Shown: positions 36,631-48,012, numbered from the stretch's first letter. The stretch is 64,000 bases of DNA from Sarcophilus harrisii (GCF_902635505.1 NC_045427.1:339018411-339082410); one strand, 5' to 3'. Numbers and translations: made by a program. The notes: generated by a model not told the origin, from the sequence alone.

Positions 36631-37279
36631 GCAGTTTCATGTTATATTACTTGTTGGAAACAGCCAATATGGTATTTTGGGTTCCTGCATACAGACATAG
36701 CATAAAGTGGTTTTGTCGATTTGGGGGTTTTGATCTGATATTTGCTTGTTTGTCTGTAGTTTTAGGAAGTGCCATGTTTTGGTTTCATAAGCTGTTTTTG
36801 TGCAGAAAAAGTCAACTTGAACAATCAAAATTCCTTGATTTTAAGATAAAATATGGATCAGAGATATAATTAGGAATTACTTAAAAACTTTGGCGCAGCT
36901 TATGTGACTTCACATACAGTATGAATTTTTAGAATACAGTTACATTCACAAAGAATGTGGCCTACTTTTTACATTATAGAAATATTACAGGGAGGACTTA
37001 TTTGATAAAGATAGAATATAGCAGCTGCTTATAAAATGGATTAGCAAATGAAGGATACTTTGGATACTTAATTTTTAAAGAATTGGTTTTTATTTTAGAA
37101 AGTTGCCTTAAGATGTTTAGATTGTTTTTTAAAAAATAGCTTTTATCTTCTCATTAAAATCTACATGATTATGTGCTGGATCCTTTTTTTTTTTTTTTTT
37201 TTGTTAACTAGTTTCATTCCAATGAGAGTAATTGAAAGAAATTTTTAAAAATTTGAAGCATTTATGATAAAGGATGATT
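36631..37279. other. Unique DNA downstream of ARF6
   Basis: No repeat or gene is recognised. There is a T-run at 37184-37202. The stretch could still be transcribed as an extended 3' UTR. Confidence 0.5.
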
Positions 37280-37476
37280 GTACAGTGTATTATAGAAGCA
37301 AGAACACTGGTTTTGAGTCAGAGAACATGACTTTGACTCCAGCACTGCTACCTATTGTGATCTTGGGAAAATTATTTAACTCTTTTAAGTTTAATTATCT
37401 GAAGAAAGAAGAGATTGGACTAGATGACCTCAGAGTCCTTTCCAGCTCAAAATCTTATATCCTTTGTTATATATTA
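37280..37476 (+). mobile_element. THER1/MIR3-like SINE
   Basis: AAGAACACTGGTTTTGAGTC is followed by GATCTTGGGAAAATTATTTA, then GATTGGACTAGATGACCTCA and CTTTCCAGCTCAAAATC, the MIR3/THER1 layout with the TGGACTAGATGACC motif. It is moderately old. Confidence 0.78.
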
Positions 37477-37795
37477 GCCTTAACTTGTTGTGTTTGCTCA
37501 CACATGATACTTTAATCTAATATTCTAATGTTATGAGATAACTGTCTTAAATGTGTGTTAAATCTTAAATTGCATGTTAAAACAAATCCTTCCTCTTATT
37601 GCTGAAAAAGGAATATAAATACGTATAGCAATTATAAATGATGATTTTCAGTGACTGTGCACTGAAACGATGCACAAAAACTCAGCTTTAAGTGATATCT
37701 AACTGGATTTAGCATTTACATATAATGTATTTTTAAAAGTTAAAAAAGTCAGTATTGGGCAAATCTTAAAATGGGAGCTTGAAGAAAACTAAGAT

Positions 37796-37966
37796 CATAG
37801 AATCACATTTAAAGCTGGAAGGGACTTTGAGATCATCTGGGCCAACCCTCTTATTTGACAGATGAGATTCTATGTAAGGGCCCAGAGAGATGAAGTGATT
37901 ATTAGAGATCACATGTGCAATGAATGACAGGATTTGAATTCAGGTCTTTGAAATTCTGAATTTAGT
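37796..37966 (-). mobile_element. MIR-like SINE, minus strand
   Basis: GAATCACATTTAAAGCTGGA, AGGGACTTTGAGATCATCTG, GCCCAGAGAGATGAAGTG and GGATTTGAATTCAGGTC form an antisense MIR-related SINE. Confidence 0.72.
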
Positions 37967-38604
37967 ACATGATGTTGCATTGTACTTGTTTTGTTGATAT
38001 AAATAACTTTTTGCCCTGCTAGTAAGTTGTCAACTAAAAATGAATGTGTTTTGAAGTTAACAAAATATAATTCGCATGAAAATGACCCTTTTAAATATAT
38101 ATTGATATATTACAGCAAGTGTCACCTCTTGCTTTTTTAAAATAAAGGGAGAGAGGGTATAAGACTATGTAGTAATTAAAAGTAATGACTTCAAGGAAAG
38201 GAGAGATTTTATGTGAAGTATTTTGAAAATTATAGTTTTGAAAAATAATTTAGTTTTTTCTATGGCAAAAGTAAATTAGAGTAAATAAAGGGACAAAGGA
38301 CTTCAACTTCCCTGCACCCTTATAAGGGTGAGACTTTCTTTATCCTTTACCTTATCAGCTTTAAGAATATATAAAATGTAATCAAAAATAAGAAATCTCC
38401 TTTAATTATAGTGTATTAGGCTTTTTAAAGATAATTATATAAGAATCTTGATGTAAACGTTTCTCTTTTCCCTCAGAATTGGGGATAAGAGGGGGGAATG
38501 GCCACGTAAGAGGATTTTAAGATGAAATAGATCCCAGATAATTTATTTTGCTTTTTAAAACCATTTTAATGTAGCAATTTAAGATAATCTAGAGATTTCA
38601 GCAT

Positions 38605-39290
38605 ATTTTAAGCACTAGGGATACAAATACAAAATTGTTCTTGCTAGGGACAGCTAGATGGCACATCCCTGAAGTCAGGAGGATCTGAGTTCAAATCCAG
38701 TCTCAGATACTTATTACTTCCTGTGTGACCCTGGGCAAGTCACTTAACCCCAATTGCCTCAGGGGGGGAAATAGTTCTTGCTTTCAAAGTGTTTGCATCC
38801 TACTAGAAGAAAGCAACATGTATATATGTTAAGTATATTCAAGCTAATTTTTGTATGTGTGTGTATGGAATTTGCCACAAAAGACTAAAGAGATAAAGGA
38901 AAGCCCTCTGTAGGCCATGTAACACTGAACAGAATTCTTGAGATATAAGTGTGAAGGGAGGGTTTTATAGGCATGGGCATGGGGAAATGAAATGCAAGTA
39001 TTTCTATGGCAGAAACAGTATGGCTAGTGAATTTTTATAGTCCGGGAAGATGGGTTGCAGTCAGATTGTGAAAATTAACAATTCCAGAGAGGAGTTTATT
39101 TTTTTCTAGAAGCAATCCAGAATCAATGCAGTTTCCAGAGCAAGGGATATAACATTCATACCTAAGGTTTAGGAGTGACTAGCTGGCAACTGGGTAGAGG
39201 ATGGATTGAAAAAGGGAAAAGACTGAGTAGACCCAGTTAGGAGGCCACTGAAAGAGTCCAAGTAAGAGGTTCATAAGATAACTGTGTACC
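38605..39290 (-). mobile_element. L2 LINE remnant, minus strand
   Basis: TTTTAAGCACTAGGGATACA starts an antisense L2 3' end. Typical antisense L2 text follows the inserted SINE (GCATCCTACTAGAAGAAAG, then GTTAGGAGGCCACTGAAAGA). No usable reading frame survives. Confidence 0.7.
38646..38773 (+). mobile_element. tRNA-derived SINE inside L2, with 9-bp duplication
   Basis: GGGACAGCTAGATGGCACA runs to CCCTGAAGTCAGGAGG, with a stretch of about 18 bases missing compared with its relatives, then TGTGTGACCCTGGGCAAGTC and CCCCAATTGCCTCAG. GTTCTTGCT lies at 38637-38645 and 38774-38782 as the target duplication. Confidence 0.9.
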
Positions 39291-39389
39291 TGGGGAAAGG
39301 CTTAATTTAAAAACATAGTCATTTGCATTTTCATTTCTGATGTGCTACAATAGTATTCAAATGTTTCATAAATATTGTCTGTTTACACA

Positions 39390-41440
39390 TATAAATATCA
39401 AACATTTATTAAGTACATTGCTAAAGTGCTAGAGATAGTTACAGGAAAGTAGCCTTTGAGGTTGAAATGAGAGGGAATGAGATAAATGAACTGAATTTTT
39501 CAGAAAAGCTGGTTATGTTAGGTTGAGATAAGGAAGTAGAGCTTTGCAGGTATGGGGGATAGCCAGCACTAAGGCCAAGAAATGGGAGATAAGGATTGTT
39601 CAGTATGGCTGGAATGTAGAGTGTGAGAGTAGAATGTAATAAGTTAGGAAAGGAACAATATAAAATGTTAAACACAGAACTTTACATTTGATTGTAGAGG
39701 AAATGGTAACTGGATTTTACTGAGGAGTGACATTGGTCCCATTTTAGTTTAATAGAGGATTGACAGGAGTAGGGAGCAACTTGAGGCCAGGAGACCAATT
39801 AGAAAGTAATTGCAGTCCAAGTAAGCAGTGTTAATAGTTTATAGTAGGGCTTTGGCTGTGTGTAGAGAGGTGGATAAAAGTGAGATACTGTAAAGTGACA
39901 ATTTGGTAATGTATTGGATATGTGGAGCTTAGGAATTTGGATGAGTTTTGTTTTGGACATGTTGAGTTTGAGATGCCATGGGACATCTATTTGAAATATC
40001 CGTTGGGTAGTTAGTGATGTGGTACTAGAGTGCAGGAGAGAGGTGAGCTAGATAGATAGATCTGGGAAATATTTGCATAGAAATGATGATTGAATTCCCG
40101 GGGCCTGATCACCACTTGAGAGAGAAGAAAAAGAAGGCCCAGAAGAGAGCCATGGTGGGTGGGGATGTCACTCAACAGTGAGTTGTGACTAGAATGAAGC
40201 CTGAGAAGGAGCAGTCATATAAGTAGGAGAACTAGGAGTGGGCAAAGTGGTGAAAATCCAGAAAGGTTAGAGCATCCAGGAAAGGTAAACAAATTGGCAT
40301 CATACTGCAGAGATGTCAAAAAAGATAATGGAGGAAAGGGCTGTTAGATTTGGCAATTAAAGATATAATAGGTAACTATGGAAAGAATAATTTCAGTTGA
40401 ATGATGAGGTTGGAAGCTAGATGTCAGAGAGCTTAAAGGAGAGAGAAGGAGGTGGAGACACTGAGCATGGATTGCTTATTTATCTAAAAGAGGAGGGTGA
40501 AATGGAATATAATAGTAAAAGATCTATGAGGATATGTGTGTATGTGAGAAAGAAAGGGAAGGAGACTTCTGGAAAACATGTTGAGAAAATAGGCTTATCA
40601 AAGGCAAAGCCATCAAAGATTGGAATGAATAAATTGGTGAGGGGGGGAGATAATGTCACAGTGACGTGAGAAGATGTCATGAGGAAAGAAGAAATTTCTG
40701 GAGAAGGGCCTTAGTTTTAGAGAAAGAAATTGAAGTCCAGCTAAAAGGGTAGGAAAGGATTGCAAGATGAGGCATGAGGGGAGTCAAGAAAGTTTAAAAC
40801 AGACAAGTTTATATTATTTTGCTGAAGTGAGATTAGGTAATGTAAATTGTAGAAATTTAATCAGGAATTGTACAACTTGCTCAAGCTCTCTTTGGTAGCA
40901 TGAGAATTGGATTTAAGGAAACCATTGGCAGAGAAATCTGGGTTTGTGGTTTTTGATATAGCATTGAACTAGTTTGTCATGGGATCAAGATAAGGAAAGG
41001 AGAAGGAATAATAGCCTAAAGAATTGAGGAGTGAAAGTGATGATTTGGATGAGGAACAAAATTAGAGATGGGGTCATAAGGCATAAAGAAAGAAGGAATA
41101 ATGAGATAAAGGAATTTGGAATTTATGAATGTGGAAGTGGACCATCTGTGGGTGATTGAATGATGGAGAAGTAGGTCATAGGAGCTGAGTACAATGAGGA
41201 ACTGATGATTTAAGGTATTTGAAGGAATATATGTATCTACATATCTAGATAATGTCAATATATAGACTATGAGCCACGTGTTGAGCTGACAATAAAAGAA
41301 TGACTTGGGAATCAGATAAATGCCACAAAGATCTGGATTGGACAAAGTTGAAGAAGGGTGTGAAAGAAAATGTAGCTGAAAAGATGGCCAGAGAAACAAT
41401 ATCTTTAGGATACTGCTTAGTCCCCAAAATATATTCTTCA
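39390..41440 (-). mobile_element. Long L2 LINE remnant, minus strand
   Basis: It opens with an antisense L2 3' terminus (CAAACATTTATTAAGTACAT) and runs for about 2 kb. Known antisense L2 landmarks include GACATGTTGAGTTTGAGATG (39956), GAGAAGGAGCAGTCATATAA (about 40204) and TTCAGTTGAATGATGAGGTT (40392). The reverse complement of the 40300-40400 area corresponds to the L2 RT core (LLDLSAAFDTVDH-like in the consensus), but the frame is ruined here. Confidence 0.75.
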
Positions 41441-41448
41441 ATTTAGTG

Positions 41449-41825
41449 ACACAAGTCTTCTGCCTGTTTCATGAAGAAGACACTCCATCTCTTACTTTTA
41501 GACATTTTTTTGGCTGTCCCCCTTCTCTGCCACTTCCTCCTCAACTCCCCTTATTGACTTCCCTGGTTTCTTCTAAGTCTCAAATAAAACCTTATCTTTT
41601 ATAGTAAGCCTTTCCCAACTTCTCTTAATTCTAGTGCCTTCCTTTTGTTAATTATTTCTTATTCTGTCTATAGCTTGTTTGTATATATTTATTGCATATT
41701 GTCTCCCCTATTAGATTATAAGCCTTTGGAGGCAGGAACTATCTTTTGCCTTCTTTTTTGTCCACAGTACTTGGCACAATGTCTGGTAAATAGTAAGTGC
41801 TTTTTGAGTTATTTTTATAAGCCAA
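41449..41825 (+). mobile_element. L2 LINE 3' end, plus strand
   Basis: The sense L2 terminus is clear: AAGACACTCCATCTCTTACT, AATTCTAGTGCCTTCC, GTCTCCCCTATTAGATTATA, AAGCCTTTGGAGGCAGGAAC, and TTGGCACAATGTCTGG near the end. It lies head-to-head with the minus-strand L2 on its left. Confidence 0.85.
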
Positions 41826-41867
41826 GCAAATGCAACCTATTTAAGACATGTTGGCATGTTAGTGGTG

Positions 41868-42010
41868 GCTTAGAGCACTGGCCTTGCTGCTAAAACCACC
41901 TGAGTTCCAGGCCTAGTTCTTGACACTGATTAAGCTATTTAACTGCTCAGTGTTCTAGATAATCTTAAATTTTAAGTTACAGAAAAGGTGCCAACCTTTC
42001 ATTCCCTGTT
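41868..42010 (+). mobile_element. tRNA-derived SINE (old)
   Basis: GGCTTAGAGCACTGGCCTTG, GACACTGATTAAGC, ACTGCTCAGTG, and GTTACAGAAAAGGTGCCAAC near the end match an old SINE whose consensus ends with GCAGAGAAGGTGCCGACCTG. The same family occurs antisense at 45675. Confidence 0.65.
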
Positions 42011-42189
42011 CTTCACTCTTAGCCTTGGAATTACAAAGAAAAAAGGAAAACTGATCTTTACCCTTCAAGGGGGTCCAATTTCTGAGAGAGTACATTGTGT
42101 ATCTGTTTAAGATAGAAATATTCACTTGAATTTTTATATAAATAAGTATCATGGAAAATAACAACAAACTAATGACTTCGAGTGTCATC

Positions 42190-43535
42190 CAGAAAGACTG
42201 TGTTGTAATGGTACCTAAGTTGAGTCTTAAGATAAGCTAGGGACAGTAGAATATCAGGTCCAGGGAACTCTGGAACTTGAGAGTACCTGCAGAGTTGGAA
42301 GATAAAACAGTTTGGAAAGGTATGTGAGAGTCAGATTGTGGAAGATTTTAATTGTTAGGCTTAGAAATATGTATTTTATCCTAGAAGCTAGAGGAAGATA
42401 TTGAAGGCTTTTAAGTTAGGAGAATGACTTGTTTAAATCTGCTATTTAAGAATATTAACTTGGCAGCTCTGTGGAGGATTAAAGAGGGGAGACTTGAGGC
42501 AAAGAAACCTATTAGGAGGCTGTTGCAATCAGTAGAACCAGTGAGAGGTGTCAATTTCTTAAGCAGAAAGAGGGGTGTTTGGATGATGATGTAGAGGCAG
42601 TTGAAAAGATGTGGCTACAAGATAGATATGAGGGGTGAGGAAGATTTGAGGATGAATGAGACTGAGAACCTAGGTGATGGAAAAGATGGTGATGCCTTCA
42701 GCAGAATTAAAGCTTGAAGGAAGAGTGGATTTAGGAGATCGTGAATTTAATTTTGGACACATGAAGTCTGAGATACCAATGGGATACTCAGGCTGAACTA
42801 TTGTCCAGCAATTGTCAATGCAGGACTGAAGTTTAGGTAAGAGATTAGTGTTAGGGTATATAAATAAAGAGTTGGTAATTTAACCCTTTAACCCCAAGGA
42901 TTGCTTATAATATTATTACAAAGATGAAAAAGGTATAAGGCTTAGAGGTAGTGGGACATGGATGATGAACTAGTAAAAGAGAGAAATACACAACAGATCC
43001 AACCAAGAAGAGAACAGTGTCACATGACAATCCAAGGGAGGAAAAAATACCCAGAAAGTAGAGGTGGTCATTAGTGTCAAAAGCTGCAGAAAAATCAAGT
43101 AGAATGAAGGTTGAGAAATTTATTTTTTTATTTTTTTTTTTTTTAGCAATAAGAGGTGTCTAGAAAGTTTGGAATCAGATAGTTTCAGTAGACTGATTCA
43201 TTTGCAATCCTTAATTTCAAGGGGTTGAGAAATGAAAAAAATGGAGCTAACAAGAATAAACTGTTGTTTTTAGGAGGTTAAAGAGTAGCTTGAGGGGTTG
43301 GTAGGGTCAAGAATATATTTTTTAAGGTCAGGGAAAATTGCTTAGTACTTGGAGGCACCTGAAAAGGAGATAGTGCATAAAAAAGTTTCTCAAGATGAGC
43401 AAGAGTATAATTAAGGAGATAAAATGCTGAAGGAGGATCAAGGATGCATGTAGAAAGATTGGCCAAGGAGAAGGACCAGGCTTTTTCAAACTGGAGAGAG
43501 CCAATATAGTAGAATAGTAGAATAGAGAATAACAA
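42190..43535 (-). mobile_element. L2 LINE remnant, minus strand
   Basis: This second long antisense L2 includes GTCAGATTGTGGAAGATTTT, TATTAGGAGGCTGTTGCAAT, GACACATGAAGTCTGAGATA and GGCCAAGGAGAAGGACCAGG. Its order of landmarks parallels 38605-41440. Positions 43383-43414 supply one of the exact words reused at 44805. Confidence 0.7.
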
Positions 43536-43540
43536 AAAAA

Positions 43541-44330
43541 AATTTTTTACTAAGTACTTATTCTGTCCTAGGTATTAAGTCATATGGATATGTATAAATG
43601 CCTTCTTTTGAGAAGCTTACATTCCAGAGAGATTAAGTCCTAAGGAATAGTGTTGGGAGTGATGATGTAGATTAATTATACTAATTGATTTAAGATGTCG
43701 ATGTCAGAAATGGTAGTGTTGATTTGATTATTCTTTTATCGACTCAGTGGTTGGGAATTGGGTCCCTGACCAAGCACAATGATGCAAAAAATGAGATATC
43801 ACAATGAAAACAAATAGTTGGTTTGGGAATGTGGGGCAGAGAGTCACAAGGAAAGAGATTATGACCAGAGAGAAGAGTTTGGGATTAAAGAGTTAGCACA
43901 GTTATAGGTAATAGTGAGATTCAAGATATGTTTATTCCTGTAGGTTTCTTAGGTGGAGTAAAGCTGTAGATTATGGACCTTGAGGTTGATCCTCAAGTTC
44001 CCAAGTTGATCCCCTCGTAACCAGCTACCACATCCCTGAGTCAGAGGATGGTAGTTGGGATTGAGAAGAAGACTGTGAGCCAGACTGAGTTCCTTGAAGA
44101 ACTAGGGAGAATGACATGGAGGCCTGTAGACAGCTCTGACCAGAATCTGGGCCAAGTGATACAGAGGGAAACCTGAGAAGGAAAGATCACTGTCTCTTCA
44201 AAGAAATGGCTAAGAGAAGCAAGAAGTACATGTCCTTGCTGGCTCATTTTGGCCTGGGATTTAGGAAAAGGAAAACATTGGTATTAGAAGGGGTGGCCAA
44301 AAGTCCAGTGTTGTCTTCAGGGAGCCAAGT
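43541..44330 (-). mobile_element. L2-like LINE remnant, minus strand
   Basis: TTACTAAGTACTTATTCTGT followed by GAGAAGCTTACATTCCAGAG marks another antisense L2 3' end. The rest (to about 44330) has an L2-like purine-rich style, including CTACCACATCCCTGAGTCAG, but its assignment is less sure. Confidence 0.55.
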
Positions 44331-44804
44331 TTCTGTTAACCTTTTGGGTTAACAGATCAGAATATGCAGATCTGTGATAGAGAACTTATTTTTTTAAAAA
44401 GTTGGGGTGCTAGATATTAAAAAGGGAAAAAAGAAAAGGAGAAAATAGATTAGAGAGGGTAGGGATGAAATCGTGGATTGAGGTTACAGTAAGTAAAGGG
44501 ATTTTTGCTTTAGTAAATGATACTCTTGATTCATGAGGATAAAAGGAACAGAAGCCAATTGTCTACTGTAGGATGAGAGAACAATCAGTTGATTACAGGT
44601 CCTTTCTTGGAGTGAGCTTTCTCTCTTTCAACCGCAAGTTCCTATAATGACTAGTTGGATGAGTATAGTCATTACAGAGTCACTAGATTCAGCTTCCACA
44701 ACTGGTTACCCTACCTGGACAATCTATAGAAGTGGGTAGGCATTAGGGAATTTTGCTTGGGTATCTGGTTCAGTCAAAGTCTATAACTGATGTTCTGAGT
44801 ACCC

Positions 44805-44877
44805 AAGTTTCTCAAGATGAGCAAGAGTATAATTAAACAGATATTGGACAATCTTCTTAGTGATTTGGAGCTCCAGT
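44805..44877 (+). repeat. Composite patch copied from two nearby sources
   Basis: 44805-44836 (32 bases) is identical to 43383-43414, and 44839-44877 (39 bases) is identical to 47606-47644; both are direct repeats. Two bases (AC) separate the halves. The similarity stops abruptly at the outer edges. At 43383 the word lies within an L2 remnant, so that site is likely the original and 44805 the copy. This resembles templated filler DNA from break repair or replication template switching. It is not a transposon, as it has no ends, tail or target duplication. Confidence 0.8.
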
Positions 44878-44915
44878 CATTTTTGTCAGCTTCCTAGCTT
44901 CATCCTCAATATGTT

Positions 44916-44930
44916 GGGGGGGGGGGGGGG
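44916..44930 (+). repeat. 15-G mononucleotide run
   Basis: Fifteen Gs followed by AGGGG could form a G-quadruplex on the + strand. It lies 38 bases after the composite patch. Confidence 0.95.
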
Positions 44931-45137
44931 AGGGGAATGAGGTACGCAAAAGTCTAATTTACCTTTCTGAAATCTCAGTCTCTTGGTAAGTGACTATGAG
45001 TTAACAAAATTATGTTGCCTACATAGTTTTAAAATGAGTATTAGTTGTGTGAATTATATGACCATTGTTAAATAATTATTGCTATACATTTTATAGAAAA
45101 GATTTCATAGATGCAGAAAAGAGTTGGTTTAATAGAT

Positions 45138-45290
45138 TTACATTTTTTTTTCTTTTTTTGGTGAGGCAATTGGAGTTGTCACTTGCCCAGGGTCACACAG
45201 CTAGTATTAGGTCCCTGAGGCTGGATTTGAACTCAGGTCCTCCTGACTCCAGGGCTGGTGGTCTATCCACTGCACAACTAGCTACCCTTA
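45138..45290 (-). mobile_element. tRNA-derived SINE, minus strand
   Basis: After a T-rich start come CACTTGCCCAGGGTCACACA, ATTTGAACTCAGGTCCTCC and TGACTCCAGGGCTGGTGGTC, ending near ACAACTAGCTACCC. No clear target duplication was found. Confidence 0.85.
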
Positions 45291-45674
45291 CTACTAAAGT
45301 AGTATTCTACTTTAAAGAAATAATCTATCTCCCCTTTTTAAAGACATAAAGTTTTCCAATCATCCCAGATAATGAGACCTTGCCTTAAGGAGATAATTGT
45401 ATACGGGTGGGCAAAGGAAGTTTATTGGTGGCCTAATTCTTACACAGAAACATGTAGTTAGAATTAACTGGTTGTGTCCCCCCATCCTGAAAAGTGTTCC
45501 ATTGTTTCTTTGGAGCTACACTTTTCTCTTAAAGTCTAATTTTGTTGTAAATTCTACACAGTGGATAAATCTGGTTGAGGAAAATTGGAACTTTGGAGAC
45601 AAAATTGGAAAATTTCAGGCTTTTTTTTTAGATGAATATTTTAAAATACAGGATGAAGATAGGAACTGGACTTA

Positions 45675-45765
45675 TAATTACATTGGCATAGGAAACTCCT
45701 ATGTGAGGAAACTCTACTAATACACTGTGTAGCCCCTTCTCTGCCTCTTAGTCTTAGAAAGTTAC
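45675..45765 (-). mobile_element. SINE 3' fragment, minus strand
   Basis: ATTACATTGGCATAGGAAAC, then CCCTTCTCTGCCTCTTAGTC, is the antisense tail of the old SINE family seen at 41868. Confidence 0.55.
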
Positions 45766-45905
45766 TTAGAGCAGAACTGTCAGATGCCTGCTGTATGATG
45801 CTCCCTGATTGAAATGTCATTGGTAAATTGTTAACAAAATAAAAATAAAAGAAAACCACAATAAAACAAATTAAAATTATATTTTAAAAACTAAGTCAAT
45901 CTAAA
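45766..45905. repeat. Unclassified interspersed repeat, copy 1
   Basis: AAATGTCATTGGTAAATTGT, then TAACAAAATAAAAATAAAAG and ACCACAATAAAACA, pairs with 53790-53975. I know this A-rich core from marsupial DNA but cannot name its class. Confidence 0.55.
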
Positions 45906-45919
45906 ACTAAGTTTGATAC

Positions 45920-46045
45920 CACTGACCTAGAGCACAGAAAATTAAATGAGACTTGTCCAATGTCACCTAGTCAGTCAGAGGCAAGATTTGATTTCAAGTC
46001 TTCCTGGGCACAAGGCAGACTCTCTATCCATTATGCCACATTTTT
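45920..46045 (-). mobile_element. MIR-like SINE fragment, minus strand
   Basis: GAGACTTGTCCAATGTCACC, GATTTGATTTCAAGTCTTCC and CTCTATCCATTATGCCACA form the head half of an antisense SINE. A smaller similar scrap lies at 46250-46305. Confidence 0.6.
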
Positions 46046-46336
46046 TCAAGCATTCGGCTTAGGATAAACAACAATTAAGGATATAGTTACTCATTCCACT
46101 GTAATGCTGCTAACATATAGCTTTTTTCTTTAAAGCATTTATTTTAAAAATTTGTTTATTTTTGATTTATACTTGTGATATCATTGGTAGAGGGAACTTA
46201 GCAACTTCCTTTGTTGGGGCAAAGAGGTTGCTTCAGGGGAATGAGTTGTGTTGACTTGCCCAGGATTACAAAACTGTTGTCAGAGACAAGATTTGAGCCA
46301 AAACACATTAAAAAAAGGAGATATATGTACCATAAA

Positions 46337-46337
<1 letters not shown>

Positions 46338-46383
<46 letters not shown>
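46338..46383 (+). repeat. (TG)n microsatellite
   Basis: About 23 uninterrupted TG units. The open frames that cross it on both strands are artefacts of the repeat. Confidence 0.97.
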
Positions 46384-46385
<2 letters not shown>

Positions 46386-47329
46386 AAACACATAGTATAA
46401 GAAAAGTATATAATATTATGTCCAATATTATATACTACATAACAGTTGTATATCATATTATACATTGGCTCTCTTCAGTGATATACCGTGTAGATCACAA
46501 AAGTCTCAAATGTTCTACACACTGGAAAGGCTTCTAGTATGAACTCGTCAATATGAACTTGTTCAAAGACCAAGGAAAGCTAATGAAGTTTAGACTAGCT
46601 CATTTCTATGTTAACAAATTCCTTTTGTCTGTTCATGTGCAAAGAATTTTTCTGGGAAGGATTTTTTTAAATAGGGGAAGAGAATTATATAAATTATGCA
46701 TAGATTATTTCCTTAAAAGTAATGCTAAAAACAAAGCATTGACCATCTTTTCTCATTTCATTTCTTTGTGAGGGTTTTTTTTCTGTTAAGATTGGGTCTC
46801 CTAACCTTCAGGATAGAAGTACAGTGCCTATTCCCAGGCCTGATAACACTGATTGGCATAGAACTTTGATTTACTTTATTTCCAATCTGAGCTGATTCAC
46901 TTTAGGCAAGCTAGTAATTCCTTCCCCCATGGGTTTACCCTATTGATGATGAATTTAGCTTAGACACTTGATCCATTATATCTTAGAACTCCATAGCTCA
47001 AGAAATAATCTAATCTCTGCCTTCCAGTAACCAGAATTATAAGTATTCACTGTCATGCCTAACATATCCTTTCTTTTTCTGTATCCAATTTATGCTGCCA
47101 GTTATTTCATAGTTGTCATATAATTCAAAGAAGTATGCAATGATTGTTTTTATATTATATAGACAGCATATTCAAAATATCATTGGTTTATAGTCCAGTT
47201 TTATAGGTAAGTTTTATAGTTTTATAGATAAGGCAGTTGTCCATTGAATTTGTGTTATTTACTTTTTCTTTTCATGCCTGCTATAACTGATTATGGGAAA
47301 ACTCTTGCTAAGTGGTGACTTTTATGTAA
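46384..47329. other. No gene recognised
   Basis: This is AT-rich sequence without recognisable repeats. The 72-codon frame at 46553-46771 has no known motif and I do not call it a gene. Confidence 0.5.
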
Positions 47330-47440
47330 TATACATTTTTAGAAAGTTGAAGATTTGCCCATGGTTACACAGCATGTGTCAGAAGCAGATCTTGAACTGA
47401 TTTTTTCCTAACTCTTGTTTACTATGCACCATTAATTATC
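47330..47440 (-). mobile_element. MIR-like SINE fragment, minus strand
   Basis: GAAGATTTGCCCATGGTTAC, then GCAGATCTTGAACTGA, is an eroded antisense SINE head. Confidence 0.5.
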
Positions 47441-47605
47441 TTTTGGAGTGTGTTAAAACTAGATAATTATGTTAGTGTACTTTCTACATTTTTATTTTTC
47501 TATTCTTCATAACACTGGATTTTTTACTTCAAGTAAACATTTTAATAATAAATCTTTTTCTAATCCATAATTTCACAAATCACAACTTGCTTATTTGTAA
47601 AACAT

Positions 47606-47644
47606 AGATATTGGACAATCTTCTTAGTGATTTGGAGCTCCAGT
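47606..47644 (+). repeat. 39-bp word duplicated at 44839-44877
   Basis: This is the exact partner of the right half of the composite patch, 2.77 kb away in direct orientation. Flanking sequence does not match beyond a few bases. It lies in otherwise unassigned DNA. Confidence 0.8.
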
Positions 47645-47814
47645 ATGAATCTTGTGGGTATGTGCTGGAGATGACATTCCACCCCCTAGGGCAGCCTATC
47701 TGGGACTTCTTTCTAGTACTATCTTATCTAATCTTCCAAGGCTCCTTTTGCTATGCAACCTTCTGACCCTCTCTTAGTAGGAAGACAATGTGTCCTGGGG
47801 AAGAACCTACTCTA

Positions 47815-48012
47815 GCTAATATTAAATTGCTCGCTTTGTTCTGAGCACTTTACAAATATGTCATTATTATTCTCATTTTACAGTTGAGGAAACCGGGAAG
47901 ACAAAAGATAGCTCAGGTCACACAACTAGTTACTATTTGAGGCCACATTTGAATTCAAATTTTTCTCAGTGAAGGTCCAGTGCTCTATCCACTATACTAC
48001 TTAGCTAGTTAC
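47815..48012 (-). mobile_element. MIR-like SINE, minus strand
   Basis: GAGCACTTTACAAATATGTC, TTTTACAGTTGAGGAAACCG, AGGTCACACAACTAGT and AGTGCTCTATCCACTATAC give a nearly complete antisense copy. Confidence 0.78.

Larger units (their letters stand above)
44331..45137. other. Unassigned DNA containing the two-source patch and a G-run
   Basis: No gene is seen. It holds the composite patch at 44805-44877 and a 15-G run at 44916-44930, both listed separately. Confidence 0.5.

Noticed and set aside
41016-41441. 141-codon minus-strand frame within antisense L2
   Set aside because: It is on the coding strand of the L2, but I see no RT motif. Probably it is a chance frame in decayed L2 sequence.
45397-45720. 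107-codon plus-strand frame
   Set aside because: It has no recognisable motif and its end runs into an antisense SINE fragment. Chance is the simplest explanation.
46211-46537. Open frames crossing the TG microsatellite on both strands
   Set aside because: The repeat encodes alternating Cys-Val or His-Thr and keeps frames open by itself.
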